From: Prevotella sp.
GTDB taxonomy: Bacteria; Bacteroidota; Bacteroidia; Bacteroidales; Bacteroidaceae
Length of the DNA stretch: 54,793 nucleotides
Reading direction: 5' to 3'
Assembly (NCBI GenBank): GCA_017618275.1
Contig: JAFZUS010000213.1
Coordinates: forward strand, 1-54,793
In this document: positions 8,821 through 17,792 of the stretch, one piece after another
How positions within the stretch are numbered: position 1 is the stretch's first letter
Layout: each line of letters opens with the position of its first letter
Notes under the pieces: generated by a model
Databases searched by the model: none
What the model saw: the letters and a program-made list of their open reading frames with translations, nothing else
Told to the model about the DNA's origin: nothing
Position numbers and translations under genes: made by a program

Positions 8821-9246
8821 TTATGCGATATCAATCTGACGTGATACCTTTACTTTCTCTTCGACGATCTTCGGGAGTTCGACGGTGAGTACACCGTGCT
8901 CGACCTTGGCAGAGATGGCATCCTTCTTCACGTCATCCGGCAGAATCAGCGTCTGCTCGTACTTTGAGTAAGAGAACTCACGACGCAGATAGCGGGTGTT
9001 CTTGTCTTCCTCCTTCTTCTCGTTCTTCTGTTCCATCTTGATGATAAGGTTGCCCTCGTCGTTGATGTGAACATTAAAATCCTCCTTTTTCATGCCCGGT
9101 GCAGCAAGTTCTACGGTGTAGGCCTTGTCGCTTTCTTTCACATTGATAGCGGGAGCCGTGCAATTAGCCTTCGGCATAAAGTCCGTATCAAACAAATCAT
9201 TGAACACACTGGGAATCCAACTGTTACTTCTCATGACTGGCATCAT
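8821..9246 (-). CDS. Small heat shock protein, Hsp20/alpha-crystallin family
   Basis: A 141-residue ATP-independent holdase chaperone that keeps unfolding proteins soluble in the cytosol. After an N-terminal segment with SWIPSVFNDLFD, the alpha-crystallin domain runs from about residue 33 to 130, with the AAPGMKKEDFNVHINDEGNLIIK strand region and GVLTVELPK, which matches the A-x-x-x-G-V-L consensus. The start is supported by an AGGAGG ribosome-binding site 8 nt upstream, unusual in this phylum, where such sites are rare. That suggests strong translation. A hairpin terminator closes the gene, so it is monocistronic. Confidence 0.95.
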   Translation of the reverse strand: MMPVMRSNSWIPSVFNDLFDTDFMPKANCTAPAINVKESDKAYTVELAAPGMKKEDFNVHINDEGNLIIKMEQKNEKKEEDKNTRYLRREFSYSKYEQTLILPDDVKKDAISAKVEHGVLTVELPKIVEEKVKVSRQIDIA

Positions 9247-9254
9247 AATCTTTA

Positions 9255-9260
9255 CCTCCT
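9255..9260 (-). promoter_or_regulatory. Perfect Shine-Dalgarno site of hsp20
   Basis: Minus-strand AGGAGG with an 8-nt spacer to ATG. Most genes in this window have no such site. Confidence 0.75.
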
Positions 9261-9339
9261 AATTATAATTTTAAATTGTTAATACTATTCGTTGTGAGTT
9301 TAGCCCTGTTTGGAGCGTCGCTCACTAAGTATTAGGCAA

Positions 9340-9347
9340 CAAAGATG
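9340..9347 (-). promoter_or_regulatory. Candidate -7 box of hsp20
   Basis: Minus-strand CATCTTTG, one mismatch from TAnnTTTG, between the mfd stop and hsp20. It would give a leader of about 85 nt. A stress-specific promoter elsewhere in the gap is possible. Confidence 0.35.
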
Positions 9348-9365
9348 CCAGAGGGGAAAAGGATG

Positions 9366-12300
9366 TCAATCTGTCAGAATCTCACGACAAATTGTCAGCG
9401 CGTCGTTTACGGAGGTGATCTCGGAAACCACCATCGAACGCTTGCCGTTGGCCTCGCGAAGACCACAGCGGTGGACATGATGGGTCACATAATGCAAGAC
9501 ACGTCCGAAGATATCGCTCTGGTAATAAGGACTATCAAGGTTGCTGACGAAGAAGAGGAACATCTTCTGTTGCTTGAGCATGATCTTCTCGATACCCAAG
9601 CGCTTGCCAAGCACACGGAGCGGCACGACGCGGATGAGTTCCTCGGCCACCTCGGGAATCTCGCCGAACCGGTCTCTCAGACGGTTACGGTAGGCCTCGA
9701 GGGCGGCCTCAAGGTCGTTGCGGTTGGCCAGGTTATCCAGTTCGCGGTAGAGCAGCATACGCTCGGAGTCGTTGGGTACGTACTGGTCGGGGAAGAGCAT
9801 CTCGATATCGGACTCCAGGGCGCAGTCGTCGACATAACACAAGCCCCCTAAGTTAGGGGGTTGGGGGTCTGAAGAAGCAAAAGACTTTCCCTTGTTCAGA
9901 CCCCTGTCGCCCCCTGACTCAGGGGGCATAGGAATTTCGTTTCTCAGTTCCGCCATTGCCTGGTTGAGGATCTTCTGGTAGGTCTCATAGCCGAGGTCGG
10001 AGATGAAGCCGCTCTGTTCGGCGCCAAGGAGGTTGCCCGCCCCACGGATGTCAAGGTCCTGCATGGCGATGTTGATGCCAGAGCCGAGGTCGGAGAAGTT
10101 CTCGAGGGCTTCGAGCCGACGGCGCGACTCGGGATTGAGGTCGGCCAATGGCGGTGCCAGCAGATAACAGAAGGCCTTGCGGTTGCTGCGCCCCACCCTG
10201 CCTCGCATCTGGTGCAGGTCGGAAAGTCCGAAGTTCTGCGCCCCGTTGATGATGATGGTGTTGGCATTGGGGATGTCGATACCGTTCTCCACGATGGTTG
10301 TCGAGAGCAGCACGTCGTAGTCGTAGTTGGAGAAGTCGAGCACAATCTTCTCCAGTTCCTCGGGTTTCATCTGTCCGTGTCCCACCGCCACACGGGCATC
10401 AGGGATATACTTATGGATCATCTCGGCGATGTGCGTCAGGTCGCTGATGCGGTTGTTGACGAAGTAGACCTGTCCGTTGCGCGACATCTCGAAATTGATG
10501 GCATCCATGATGATCTCCGCCCCAAAGGTGTGTATCTCCGTCAGGATAGGATAACGGTTGGGCGGCGGTGTCTGTATCACGCTGAAGTCACGGGCACCCA
10601 CCAACGAGAACTGCAAGGTACGGGGAATCGGGGTGGCCGACATCGTCAACGTATCGACGTTCGACTTCATCTGACGCAGTTTTTCCTTCGTAGACACACC
10701 GAACTTCTGTTCCTCGTCGATGATGAGCAGGCCGAGGTCCTTGAACTTCACCGTCTTGCCGATGAGTTTGTGTGTGCCGATGATGATGTCTATCTTACCC
10801 TCCTCCAAGTCCTTGAGCAGGGCTGTTGTCTGCTTGGCGGAACGTGCTCGCGTCAGGTAGTCGACCCTGACGGGCATATCCTTCAGACGACTGGAGAAGG
10901 TACGGAAATGCTGATAAGCCAGTACTGTGGTAGGCACCAGCACCGCTACCTGTTTGTTGTCGCAAGCCGCCTTGAAGGCTGCCCGCACAGCCACCTCCGT
11001 CTTGCCGAAGCCCACATCGCCACAGACGAGACGATCCATCGGACGGGAGGATTCCATGTCGGCCTTCACATCCTGCGTCGCCTTCAACTGGTCGGGGGTG
11101 TCCTCATAGAGGAAACTGGCCTCCAACTCATGCTGCAGGTAACTGTCAGGGCTGAAGGCAAAGCCTTTCTCCTTGCGGCGCTTGGCATAGAGTCTGACCA
11201 AGTCGCGGGCAATATCCTTGATATGTTTCTTGGTACGCTCCTTCAGACGTTCCCACTGACCCGTGCCAAGGGTAGAGAGACGCGGCTCCTCGCCATTCTC
11301 CTGCGACTTGTATTTCGACACCTTATATAAAGAATGTATCGACACATAGATACTGTCGCCACGTTGGTAGAGAATCTTGATCATCTCCTGATACGTATCC
11401 TCGCCTGCGGCATTCTTGACCGGCATACGTACCAAACCGCCGAACTTACCCACGCCATGATCGATATGCACCACGTAGTCGCCGATCTCGAACTGCTGAA
11501 TCTCCTTCAGCGTCAGGGCCATCTTTCCACTACGGGCCTTGTCGCTCTTCAGACTGTACTTATGGAAGCGATCGAATATCTGGTGGTCGGTAAAGACGCA
11601 CACCATCAGGTCATCGTCGGCAAAGCCCTCGTGGAGGGTCTTGTCAACGGGAGTGAAACACAAGCCCCCTAAGTTAGGGGGTTGGGGGTCTGAAGAAGCA
11701 AAAGACTTTCCCTTGTTCAGACCCCTGTCGCCCCCTGACTCAGGGGGCATTAGGATATCGCGAAGACGCTCGTTTTGTTTCTGACTGTCGGCACAGATGA
11801 ATATCTGATAACCCCTCGACAAATAATCCTCGAACGACTTTGCCAACAGGTCGAAATTCTTATGGAACAGTGGCTGCACGGTGATGTTGAAGTGCAGTGA
11901 GGCTTCCGCCCGTGACGAGGAACGATGGCCGAACTCTATCCGACGGAAACGACTGGCATCACTCATCCACTGGCTACCAGACAGCAGTTGCGACTCACGC
12001 CTCAACTGTCGCTCAATCTCATGCTGTTCCAACTCCGTCGTGCCCTCCATTTCCAAACGGGCTTGACTGGAGAAGCCCTCCTGATAGATGCGCTCTACGG
12101 CATCACGCACGTAGAGATAATCCTTCACCACCAACAAAGTCTCTTTCGGCAGGAACGAGAGAAACGACACTTTCTCCTCAGCCACCGTCGACAGTTCGGG
12201 CACGATCTCAATGCGGTCACGACGGTCTTTCGACAACTGATCCTCCACCTCGAAAGTACGGATGGAGTCGATGTCATCGCCGAAGAAGTCGATACGGAAA

Positions 12301-12890
12301 GGATATTCGCAACTATAGGAATAGACATCGAGGATGGAGCCACGAAGGGCAAACTGACCCGGTTCGTAGACATAATCCACCTCGCGGAAGCCGAACTCGC
12401 GCAGCGTCTTCCCAATGGCCGACACCGCGATGGTTTGGTCTTTCTCCAAAACGAGCGTACGGGCATCGAGGTTTTTCTTCGAAACGACGAGTTCCGATAC
12501 CGCCTCCGGGTAAGTCACCACATAGCACAAAGAGGACTGTCCCCTCTGTGCAAGCCTCGCAAGAACCTCCGTGCGGAGAATCTCATTGGCACTGTCTTTC
12601 TGCGCATACTTAATCGCCCGACGGTAACTGCTGGGGAAGAACAACACGTCCCTGTTGCCCAACAACTGCGTCAGATCGTGGTAGAAATAGCCCGCCTCCT
12701 CAGCATCCTGAAGGATAAAAAGCAGGGGATTCCTGCACTTTGACACCAACCCACCGAACACCATCGGCGCACTGGAGCCCAACAAACCCTCGAGGAAAAT
12801 CGACTTTGCCGAAGATTTCCCTATCGCCTGTGCCAGTGCCTTCACCTGCGGCAACCCGGCATAGATTTTTACCAATTCCTGTATATTCAT
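9366..12890 (-). CDS. mfd: Transcription-repair coupling factor Mfd (with two in-frame repeat insertions)
   Basis: A 1174-residue DNA translocase that removes RNA polymerase stalled at DNA damage and recruits UvrA. Order: UvrB-like N-terminal module; RNA polymerase-interacting region opening with FEIGDYVVHIDHGVGKFGG; translocase with Walker A GDVGFGKTEVAVRAAF, DEEQKFGV and HQMRGRVGRSN; C-terminal module. Two identical 31-residue stretches, starting MPPESGGDRGLNKG and ending PQPPNLGGLC, occur at about 380-411 and 987-1018. Both are encoded by the same 94-bp palindromic element (9836-9929 and 11657-11750) and are absent from Mfd proteins I know. Without them the length is about 1112, normal for the phylum. 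Core motifs are intact and the frame is open, so the protein is probably functional. Its promoter is divergent from the next gene. Confidence 0.95.
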   Translation of the reverse strand: MNIQELVKIYAGLPQVKALAQAIGKSSAKSIFLEGLLGSSAPMVFGGLVSKCRNPLLFILQDAEEAGYFYHDLTQLLGNRDVLFFPSSYRRAIKYAQKDSANEILRTEVLARLAQRGQSSLCYVVTYPEAVSELVVSKKNLDARTLVLEKDQTIAVSAIGKTLREFGFREVDYVYEPGQFALRGSILDVYSYSCEYPFRIDFFGDDIDSIRTFEVEDQLSKDRRDRIEIVPELSTVAEEKVSFLSFLPKETLLVVKDYLYVRDAVERIYQEGFSSQARLEMEGTTELEQHEIERQLRRESQLLSGSQWMSDASRFRRIEFGHRSSSRAEASLHFNITVQPLFHKNFDLLAKSFEDYLSRGYQIFICADSQKQNERLRDILMPPESGGDRGLNKGKSFASSDPQPPNLGGLCFTPVDKTLHEGFADDDLMVCVFTDHQIFDRFHKYSLKSDKARSGKMALTLKEIQQFEIGDYVVHIDHGVGKFGGLVRMPVKNAAGEDTYQEMIKILYQRGDSIYVSIHSLYKVSKYKSQENGEEPRLSTLGTGQWERLKERTKKHIKDIARDLVRLYAKRRKEKGFAFSPDSYLQHELEASFLYEDTPDQLKATQDVKADMESSRPMDRLVCGDVGFGKTEVAVRAAFKAACDNKQVAVLVPTTVLAYQHFRTFSSRLKDMPVRVDYLTRARSAKQTTALLKDLEEGKIDIIIGTHKLIGKTVKFKDLGLLIIDEEQKFGVSTKEKLRQMKSNVDTLTMSATPIPRTLQFSLVGARDFSVIQTPPPNRYPILTEIHTFGAEIIMDAINFEMSRNGQVYFVNNRISDLTHIAEMIHKYIPDARVAVGHGQMKPEELEKIVLDFSNYDYDVLLSTTIVENGIDIPNANTIIINGAQNFGLSDLHQMRGRVGRSNRKAFCYLLAPPLADLNPESRRRLEALENFSDLGSGINIAMQDLDIRGAGNLLGAEQSGFISDLGYETYQKILNQAMAELRNEIPMPPESGGDRGLNKGKSFASSDPQPPNLGGLCYVDDCALESDIEMLFPDQYVPNDSERMLLYRELDNLANRNDLEAALEAYRNRLRDRFGEIPEVAEELIRVVPLRVLGKRLGIEKIMLKQQKMFLFFVSNLDSPYYQSDIFGRVLHYVTHHVHRCGLREANGKRSMVVSEITSVNDALTICREILTD
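9836..9929. repeat. 94-bp palindromic element, copy 1, inside mfd
   Basis: Identical over 94 bp to 11657-11750. It is an imperfect palindrome whose two arms each contain a hairpin (CCCCCTAAGTTAGGGGG and CCCCCTGACTCAGGGGG), with GGGGTCTG/CAGACCCC pairing inside. It is translated in frame at residues about 987-1018 of Mfd. Confidence 0.92.
11657..11750. repeat. 94-bp palindromic element, copy 2, inside mfd
   Basis: Exact second copy, 1821 bp (607 codons) away and therefore read in the same frame. It is translated at about residues 380-411 of Mfd, between NERLRDIL and FTPVDKTLHEGF, where related proteins have only a short loop. Confidence 0.92.
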
Positions 12891-12904
12891 CGCGAATTTG
12901 TGTG

Positions 12905-12912
12905 CAAAATTA
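12905..12912 (-). promoter_or_regulatory. -7 promoter box of mfd
   Basis: Minus-strand TAATTTTG, 14 bp before the start codon. Confidence 0.55.
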
Positions 12913-12955
12913 CTAAAAAAGCCTTAGACCACACCGTTTTTCCCAGATTATTTAT

Positions 12956-12963
12956 TAATTTTG
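12956..12963 (+). promoter_or_regulatory. -7 promoter box of the DPM1-like operon
   Basis: TAATTTTG followed by CAGCG, 19 bp before the ATG at 12983. It is divergent from the mfd promoter 44 bp away. Confidence 0.55.
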
Positions 12964-12982
12964 CAGCGTAATAACTCAGATT

Positions 12983-13732
12983 ATGCATTCAAGCGACAGT
13001 ATCGTTATCATCCCGACGTACAACGAAAAGGAGAACATCGAGAAGATTATCCGGGCCGTGTTCGGGTTGGATAAGTGTTTTCATATCCTCGTTATTGATG
13101 ACGGATCACCCGACGGGACGGCACAGATCGTGAAAGGTCTGATGGCCTCAGAGTTTGGCGACCGGCTCTTCATCTTGGAACGCAGCGGCAAGTTGGGCCT
13201 TGGTACCGCCTATATCATGGGGTTCAAATGGGCACTGGAACACGACTATGAGTACATCTTCGAGATGGATGCCGACTTCAGTCACGACCCCAACGACCTG
13301 CCTCGCCTCTATGCTGCCTGCCACGACGAAGGCTACGACCTGGCCATCGGATCGCGCTATGTCTCTGGTGTAAACGTGGTAAACTGGCCCATCGGACGGG
13401 TGCTGATGAGTTATTTCGCCTCGAAATATGTGCGTTTTGTAACGGGATTCAAGGTACACGACACCACAGCGGGCTTCAAGTGTTACAAGCGCCGCGTGCT
13501 GCAAACCATCGAACTGGACAAGATACGTTTCAAGGGCTATGGTTTCCAGATTGAGATGAAATACACCGCCTACAAGATCGGCTTTAAGATCAAGGAGGTG
13601 AGTGTCATCTTCATCAACCGTCGCGAAGGCACCAGCAAGATGTCTGGCGGCATCTTCGGCGAAGCGTTCTTCGGCGTGATGCGGCTGCGCTGGGACGGAT
13701 GGACGAGGAAATATCCGAAAATTAGAAATTAG
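12983..13732 (+). CDS. Polyprenol monophosphomannose synthase-like glycosyltransferase (GT2)
   Basis: A 249-residue GT2 enzyme, close to dolichol/polyprenol-phosphate mannosyltransferase (DPM1), that would load a sugar from a nucleotide donor onto a polyprenyl phosphate at the inner face of the membrane. The N-terminal IIPTYNEKENI, VIDDGSPDGTA and the metal-binding EMDADFSHDP are visible, followed by IGSRYVSGV and GFKCYKRRVL. It lacks the C-terminal membrane domain of longer homologues. The final residues KIRN and the stop codon are read from a 14-bp tandem repeat at 13721-13748, so the natural C-terminus has probably been altered by repeat growth. It heads an operon with plsC and a metallophosphatase, which suggests an envelope-lipid or glycan role. 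Confidence 0.88.
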   Translation: MHSSDSIVIIPTYNEKENIEKIIRAVFGLDKCFHILVIDDGSPDGTAQIVKGLMASEFGDRLFILERSGKLGLGTAYIMGFKWALEHDYEYIFEMDADFSHDPNDLPRLYAACHDEGYDLAIGSRYVSGVNVVNWPIGRVLMSYFASKYVRFVTGFKVHDTTAGFKCYKRRVLQTIELDKIRFKGYGFQIEMKYTAYKIGFKIKEVSVIFINRREGTSKMSGGIFGEAFFGVMRLRWDGWTRKYPKIRN

Positions 13733-13748
13733 GAATTAGAAATTAGGA
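13721..13748. repeat. Tandem repeat, 2 x ATTAGAAATTAGGA
   Basis: Two perfect 14-bp units. The first supplies the last codons and TAG stop of the upstream gene; the second ends 3 bp before the plsC ATG. Similar AT-rich minirepeats occur at 54379-54420 and about 22479-22506. Confidence 0.8.
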
Positions 13749-13751
13749 ATT

Positions 13752-14513
13752 ATGATTACTCTACTATATAGGGTTTATCAATTGATTATAGGATTGCCGA
13801 TACTGGTGATTCTGACTATTGTCACGGCACTGGAAGTAGGTATCGGTACGACAATAGGCAACGGCCACTTCTGGGGCTACTACCCAGGGCACTGGTGGGG
13901 AAAACTGATCCTGAAACTGTTTCTCCTGCCCGTCAAGGTGGAGGGTCGGGAGAATCTGGAGAAGAACCAGAGTTACGTGTTTGTGGCCAACCATCAGGGT
14001 TCGTTCGACATCTTCCTGATATACGGGCATCTGAACCGTAACTTCAAGTGGATGATGAAACAGCAGTTGCGCAAGATTCCCTGCGTGGGTTATGCCTGTG
14101 AGAAGTCGCACCAGATCTTCGTAGACAAGCGAGGACCCAGCAAGATACGCAAGACCTACGAGGATGCCCGTGAGATACTGAAGGAGGGTTACAGCGTGAC
14201 GGTGTTCCCAGAAGGGGCACGCACCTTCACTGGTCACATGGCCCATTTCAAGAAAGGGGCCTTTGCCCTGGCCGATGAACTGCAACTGCCTGTGGTGCCG
14301 CTGACCATCAACGGTTCGTTTGACGTGCTGCCCCGCATGAAAGGCTTCAATTTCATCAACTGGCACCCGCTATCGCTGACCATCCACCAGCCCATCTATC
14401 CCGTAGGACAAGGCATAGAGAATATTGAGGCCACCATGCGCCAGTCGTTCGACTCCGTGATGTCGGCCCTCAACCCGAAATACCAAGGAGTCGTAGAAAA
14501 TCCTGACCAATGA
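13752..14513 (+). CDS. plsC: 1-acyl-sn-glycerol-3-phosphate acyltransferase
   Basis: A 253-residue membrane-bound acyltransferase that converts lysophosphatidic acid to phosphatidic acid in phospholipid synthesis. An N-terminal membrane helix (LIIGLPILVILTIVTALEVG) precedes motif I NHQGSFDIF, and motif III appears as FPEGARTFTG. VPLTINGSFDVLP near the end is the usual motif IV region. The gene starts 3 bp after a small tandem repeat, and its stop overlaps the next start codon by 4 bp (ATGA), indicating translational coupling. Confidence 0.92.
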   Translation: MITLLYRVYQLIIGLPILVILTIVTALEVGIGTTIGNGHFWGYYPGHWWGKLILKLFLLPVKVEGRENLEKNQSYVFVANHQGSFDIFLIYGHLNRNFKWMMKQQLRKIPCVGYACEKSHQIFVDKRGPSKIRKTYEDAREILKEGYSVTVFPEGARTFTGHMAHFKKGAFALADELQLPVVPLTINGSFDVLPRMKGFNFINWHPLSLTIHQPIYPVGQGIENIEATMRQSFDSVMSALNPKYQGVVENPDQ

Positions 14514-15685
14514 TTGCCCGCGCCCCCTATCTGTTCCTGTTGCTCATCATCATACCCGACCTGTATCTTGATCTGCACTACTGGCGCCACCGCTTTGGGA
14601 AAGGCTGGACGGCCAAGCGCCTGCTTTACTGGATGCCGACATTAGGAATGATTGCCTACACCCTCTACCTGATGTATGAGAAGAACTTCATTCCCGACAA
14701 TTCTACCATATTATATATATACCTCTTCTTGCTGGGGTTCATCATCATTCCCAAATGGATCTTCATGCTCTGTTCCATCACAGGACTTGGTGCCTGTCGG
14801 CTGTTTCACAAGAAGAAGAATTACGGCAATCTCGTCGGCCTATTGCTGGTACCTGTGATCTGGTTCATCCTGATCTACGGCTCCACCATCGGGTTCCAGA
14901 AATTGGAGGTCAATCATCAGACCTACGCATCGCCAGAACTGCCTGCCGCCTTTGACGGATATAGGATCGTGCTGTTCTCCGATGCACATGTCGGTTCCTA
15001 TAAAGGCAGTCAACAGCGAATCTTACAGAAAGCCATTGACAGCATCAATGCACAGCACCCTGACCTGATTGTCTATGCAGGCGACCTTCAGAATATCCAA
15101 CCGCAGGAACTCTATGAACACATGGACATCCTCTCGCAACTCAAGGCGAAAGACGGTATCTATTCCGTTCTCGGCAACCATGACTATGCGAAATACATTG
15201 ACTGCAACGAGGCGAGGAAGGTGGCAAACCTCCGTGAAACCGTCAGTTTGGAAAAGCAGTTGGGATGGACGTTGCTGCGCAATGAGCACCGTACCCTCAC
15301 AAAAGGCAAGGACCACATTATCATTGCCGGTATGGAGAATGACGGCAACGGAATAACATTTCCCCAATACGGTAATATCAGCAAGACCTTAAAGAGCGTT
15401 AAAGATGATGACTTTATCCTGATGCTCGAACATGACCCCTCCTGTTGGCGACGGAAGATCATCCCTGACGGACGCGCCCAACTGACACTGAGCGGCCATA
15501 CCCACAAGATGCAGTTCACGATTTTCGGTTGGTGTCCCATGACGGTAACAGGCAAGGAGGTCAACGGCTGGTACACGGAAGGCAAGCAGTCGCTCTTCGT
15601 CACAGCAGGTCTTGGCGGCCTCATCCCCTTCCGCTTCGGTGCTACGGGAGAGATCGTCGTACTGACACTGAAGAAAAGCAAATAA
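14510..15685 (+). CDS. Membrane-anchored calcineurin-like metallophosphatase
   Basis: A 391-residue protein with about four N-terminal membrane helices (residues 5-135), then a metallophosphoesterase domain. Metal-ligand motifs in order: FSDAHVGSY, YAGDLQN, LGNHDYAKY, LEHDP and SGHTHKMQF. The arrangement matches YkuE-like phosphoesterases of Bacteroidetes. The catalytic domain follows the last helix, but its side of the membrane cannot be decided from sequence. It overlaps plsC by 4 bp, so a lipid or lipid-linked substrate is plausible but unproven. Its stop codon directly abuts the stop of the convergent gene. Confidence 0.88.
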   Translation: MIARAPYLFLLLIIIPDLYLDLHYWRHRFGKGWTAKRLLYWMPTLGMIAYTLYLMYEKNFIPDNSTILYIYLFLLGFIIIPKWIFMLCSITGLGACRLFHKKKNYGNLVGLLLVPVIWFILIYGSTIGFQKLEVNHQTYASPELPAAFDGYRIVLFSDAHVGSYKGSQQRILQKAIDSINAQHPDLIVYAGDLQNIQPQELYEHMDILSQLKAKDGIYSVLGNHDYAKYIDCNEARKVANLRETVSLEKQLGWTLLRNEHRTLTKGKDHIIIAGMENDGNGITFPQYGNISKTLKSVKDDDFILMLEHDPSCWRRKIIPDGRAQLTLSGHTHKMQFTIFGWCPMTVTGKEVNGWYTEGKQSLFVTAGLGGLIPFRFGATGEIVVLTLKKSK

Positions 15686-16474
15686 TCAAAGATTGGCAGC
15701 AAGGAATTTGCGGCAGACTTCAATGGGAAGTCCGCGACGACGGGCATAGTCACGAAGTTGGTCTTCGCCTATCTTCCCAATAGAGAAGTAACGAGCCTTG
15801 GGATGAGCCATCATCAGACCACTCACACTGGCATGGGGCTTCATCGCACCGCTTTCCGTCAGACGAATGCCAATCTGTTTCATATCCAACAGTTCATCGA
15901 GCACGAAGTTAAGACTGGTATCCGGCAAAGACGGATAACCCACAGCAGGACGGATGCCCTGGAATTTCTCAACCAGCATCTCAGGGATAGTGAGTTGTTC
16001 GTCCTTGGCATAGCCCCAATAGTGTTTCCGCACTTCCTCATGCACCCGTTCGGCAGCGGCTTCAGCCAGACGGTCGGCCAACAACTGCATCATCATCTTC
16101 TGATAGGGGTCATCGTCGAAATCGGTTTCAAGGCCGTGTGAAACGGAAGTGGCAAAGGCACCTACCCTATCCTCGCCTTGTGGAGCAATGAAGTCGGAAA
16201 GACAAAGACAGTCGCTCCCCTGTCCTTGCTGACGTAAACACGGTATCCTCTTACCTCCAGAAACAACAATATCCTCCCCATCACTATTGGCGTCGAAGAG
16301 TTCGAAAAGAGCGTATGCCTGATAGACACCTTCTATCCGTAGCAGATTCTCCTCAGCCTCCTGACGCAGTTTTGCTTTCTCCGCATCAGACTGGCCGCTC
16401 ACCCCCCAGGCATGATAGAAATAAACCCAGTTGATATAAGGTGCAACCTCTGATATCTGATAGGTGATCTTCAT
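15686..16474 (-). CDS. Stand-alone MetH activation domain (B12-dependent methionine synthase)
   Basis: A 262-residue protein homologous only to the C-terminal reactivation domain of MetH, which binds S-adenosylmethionine and reductively remethylates oxidised cob(II)alamin. EVAPYINWVYFYHAWG opens it as in MetH; the AdoMet-binding region is seen as GIRPAVGYPSLPD, and the catalytic Tyr region as MKPHASVSGLMMAHPKARYFSIG. The other MetH domains are not in this window, so the protein either assists a MetH lacking this domain or acts on another corrinoid enzyme. Its ATG overlaps the end of pyrC, placing it last in the DUF4369-pyrC operon. Confidence 0.85.
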   Translation of the reverse strand: MKITYQISEVAPYINWVYFYHAWGVSGQSDAEKAKLRQEAEENLLRIEGVYQAYALFELFDANSDGEDIVVSGGKRIPCLRQQGQGSDCLCLSDFIAPQGEDRVGAFATSVSHGLETDFDDDPYQKMMMQLLADRLAEAAAERVHEEVRKHYWGYAKDEQLTIPEMLVEKFQGIRPAVGYPSLPDTSLNFVLDELLDMKQIGIRLTESGAMKPHASVSGLMMAHPKARYFSIGKIGEDQLRDYARRRGLPIEVCRKFLAANL

Positions 16475-17792
16475 CGGAAACTGACTGGCTGACCAATATA
16501 ATCCGTATCCACGGCACCACCAGCATATACGGTATGTCCGTTGCAGAGCGTACGCTCAACCTGCCAACAGAACTCATGGCCCTCCATCGGACTCCAACCG
16601 CATTTGCTCTGTATCACATCCTTTGTACAAACCCAAGGGCTGTGAGGACGCACAATGACGATATCTGCCTGATAGCCCTCACGCAAAAACCCACGTTCTC
16701 TCACCTCGAAAAGACGGGCGGGATGATGGCACATCAGTTCCACGAGACGCTCCAAAGAAAGAACTCCTTCATCCACCAGTTCAAGCATGGTAACCAACGA
16801 GAACTGTATCATTGGCATCCCACTGGCGGCACGGGCACAGCCACCCTCTTTCTGAGAGAGCAGATGGGGCGCATGATCTGTACCGATCACAGCAATACGA
16901 CCATCATTCAGAGCCTCGCGCAAGGCAGCACGATCCCGTGATGTCTTGATGGCAGGATTACACTTGATACGGGTACCCAGGGTGGCGTAATCATCGTCGG
17001 AGAAATAGAGATGACTCACCGTCGCCTCAGCCGTAACACATTGTGCATTGAAATAAGTTCCAGTTCTTTCGCTGTTGTCAGATGGGCAATATGGAGACGG
17101 GCCTGATGCTTCTTAGCCAGTTCGACGGCCAGACGCGTACTCTCATAGCAAGCCTCCTCACTGCGTATTTCGGGATGATGCCTTACCTCCGGATCATCGC
17201 CATACTGGCGCTTCGCCTCTGTCATGTTGCGGTTGATGATATCCGTATCCTCACAATGAGCCATGATGGGCAGACGGGCAGAAGAGAAGATACGTTCCAA
17301 CGACTCACGACGGTCAACAAGCATATTGCCCGTCGAGGAGCCCATAAAGAGTTTGATACCTGGAATACGGTGCTCATCGAGTTGGTCGAAGAGTGCCACA
17401 TTGTCGTTGGTAGCCCCAAAGAAGAAACTATAGTTCACGTGGCTTTTCTGAGCCGCCAAAGCAAACTTCTCCTCAAGAGCCTCAAGTGTCGTCGTCTGCG
17501 GCACGGTATTAGGCATATCGAAATAACTGGTCACACCCCCGGCAGCAGCGGCACGACTCTCGCTGTCGATATCCGCCTTCTCCGTCAGGCCTGGCTCACG
17601 GAAATGCACATGGTCGTCGATGACACCAGGAAGAATAAAACATCCCGAAGCGTTGATGACCTCGTCAGCAACAACTTCGGGACTCGTGTTTCCTTCTACA
17701 ATCTTACTTATCTTAGTGTCTTCGACGACTATTGATCCGTCGAATATTTTGCCTTCATTGACAATCCTCCCCCCCTGAATGACTGTCCTCAT
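16471..17792 (-). pseudogene. pyrC: Dihydroorotase, class I, interrupted by a frameshift
   Basis: The third step of pyrimidine synthesis (carbamoyl aspartate to dihydroorotate) is encoded in two frames. The first frame (17016-17792) carries the metal-binding DDHVHFREPG, the carboxylated-lysine region GIKLFMGSSTG, MAHCED and IAHLTTAKELEL, then ends in unrelated MHNVLRLRRR. The second (16471 to about 17050) resumes with CVTAEATVSHLYFSDDDY and carries GTDHAPH and the C-terminal domain. Loss of one base near 17043-17056 explains the break; adding one base in ATTTCAATG restores a continuous product of about 440 residues. It could be a true mutation or a sequencing error. The flanking overlaps with operon neighbours are intact, which favours a recent change or an error. 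Confidence 0.88.
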
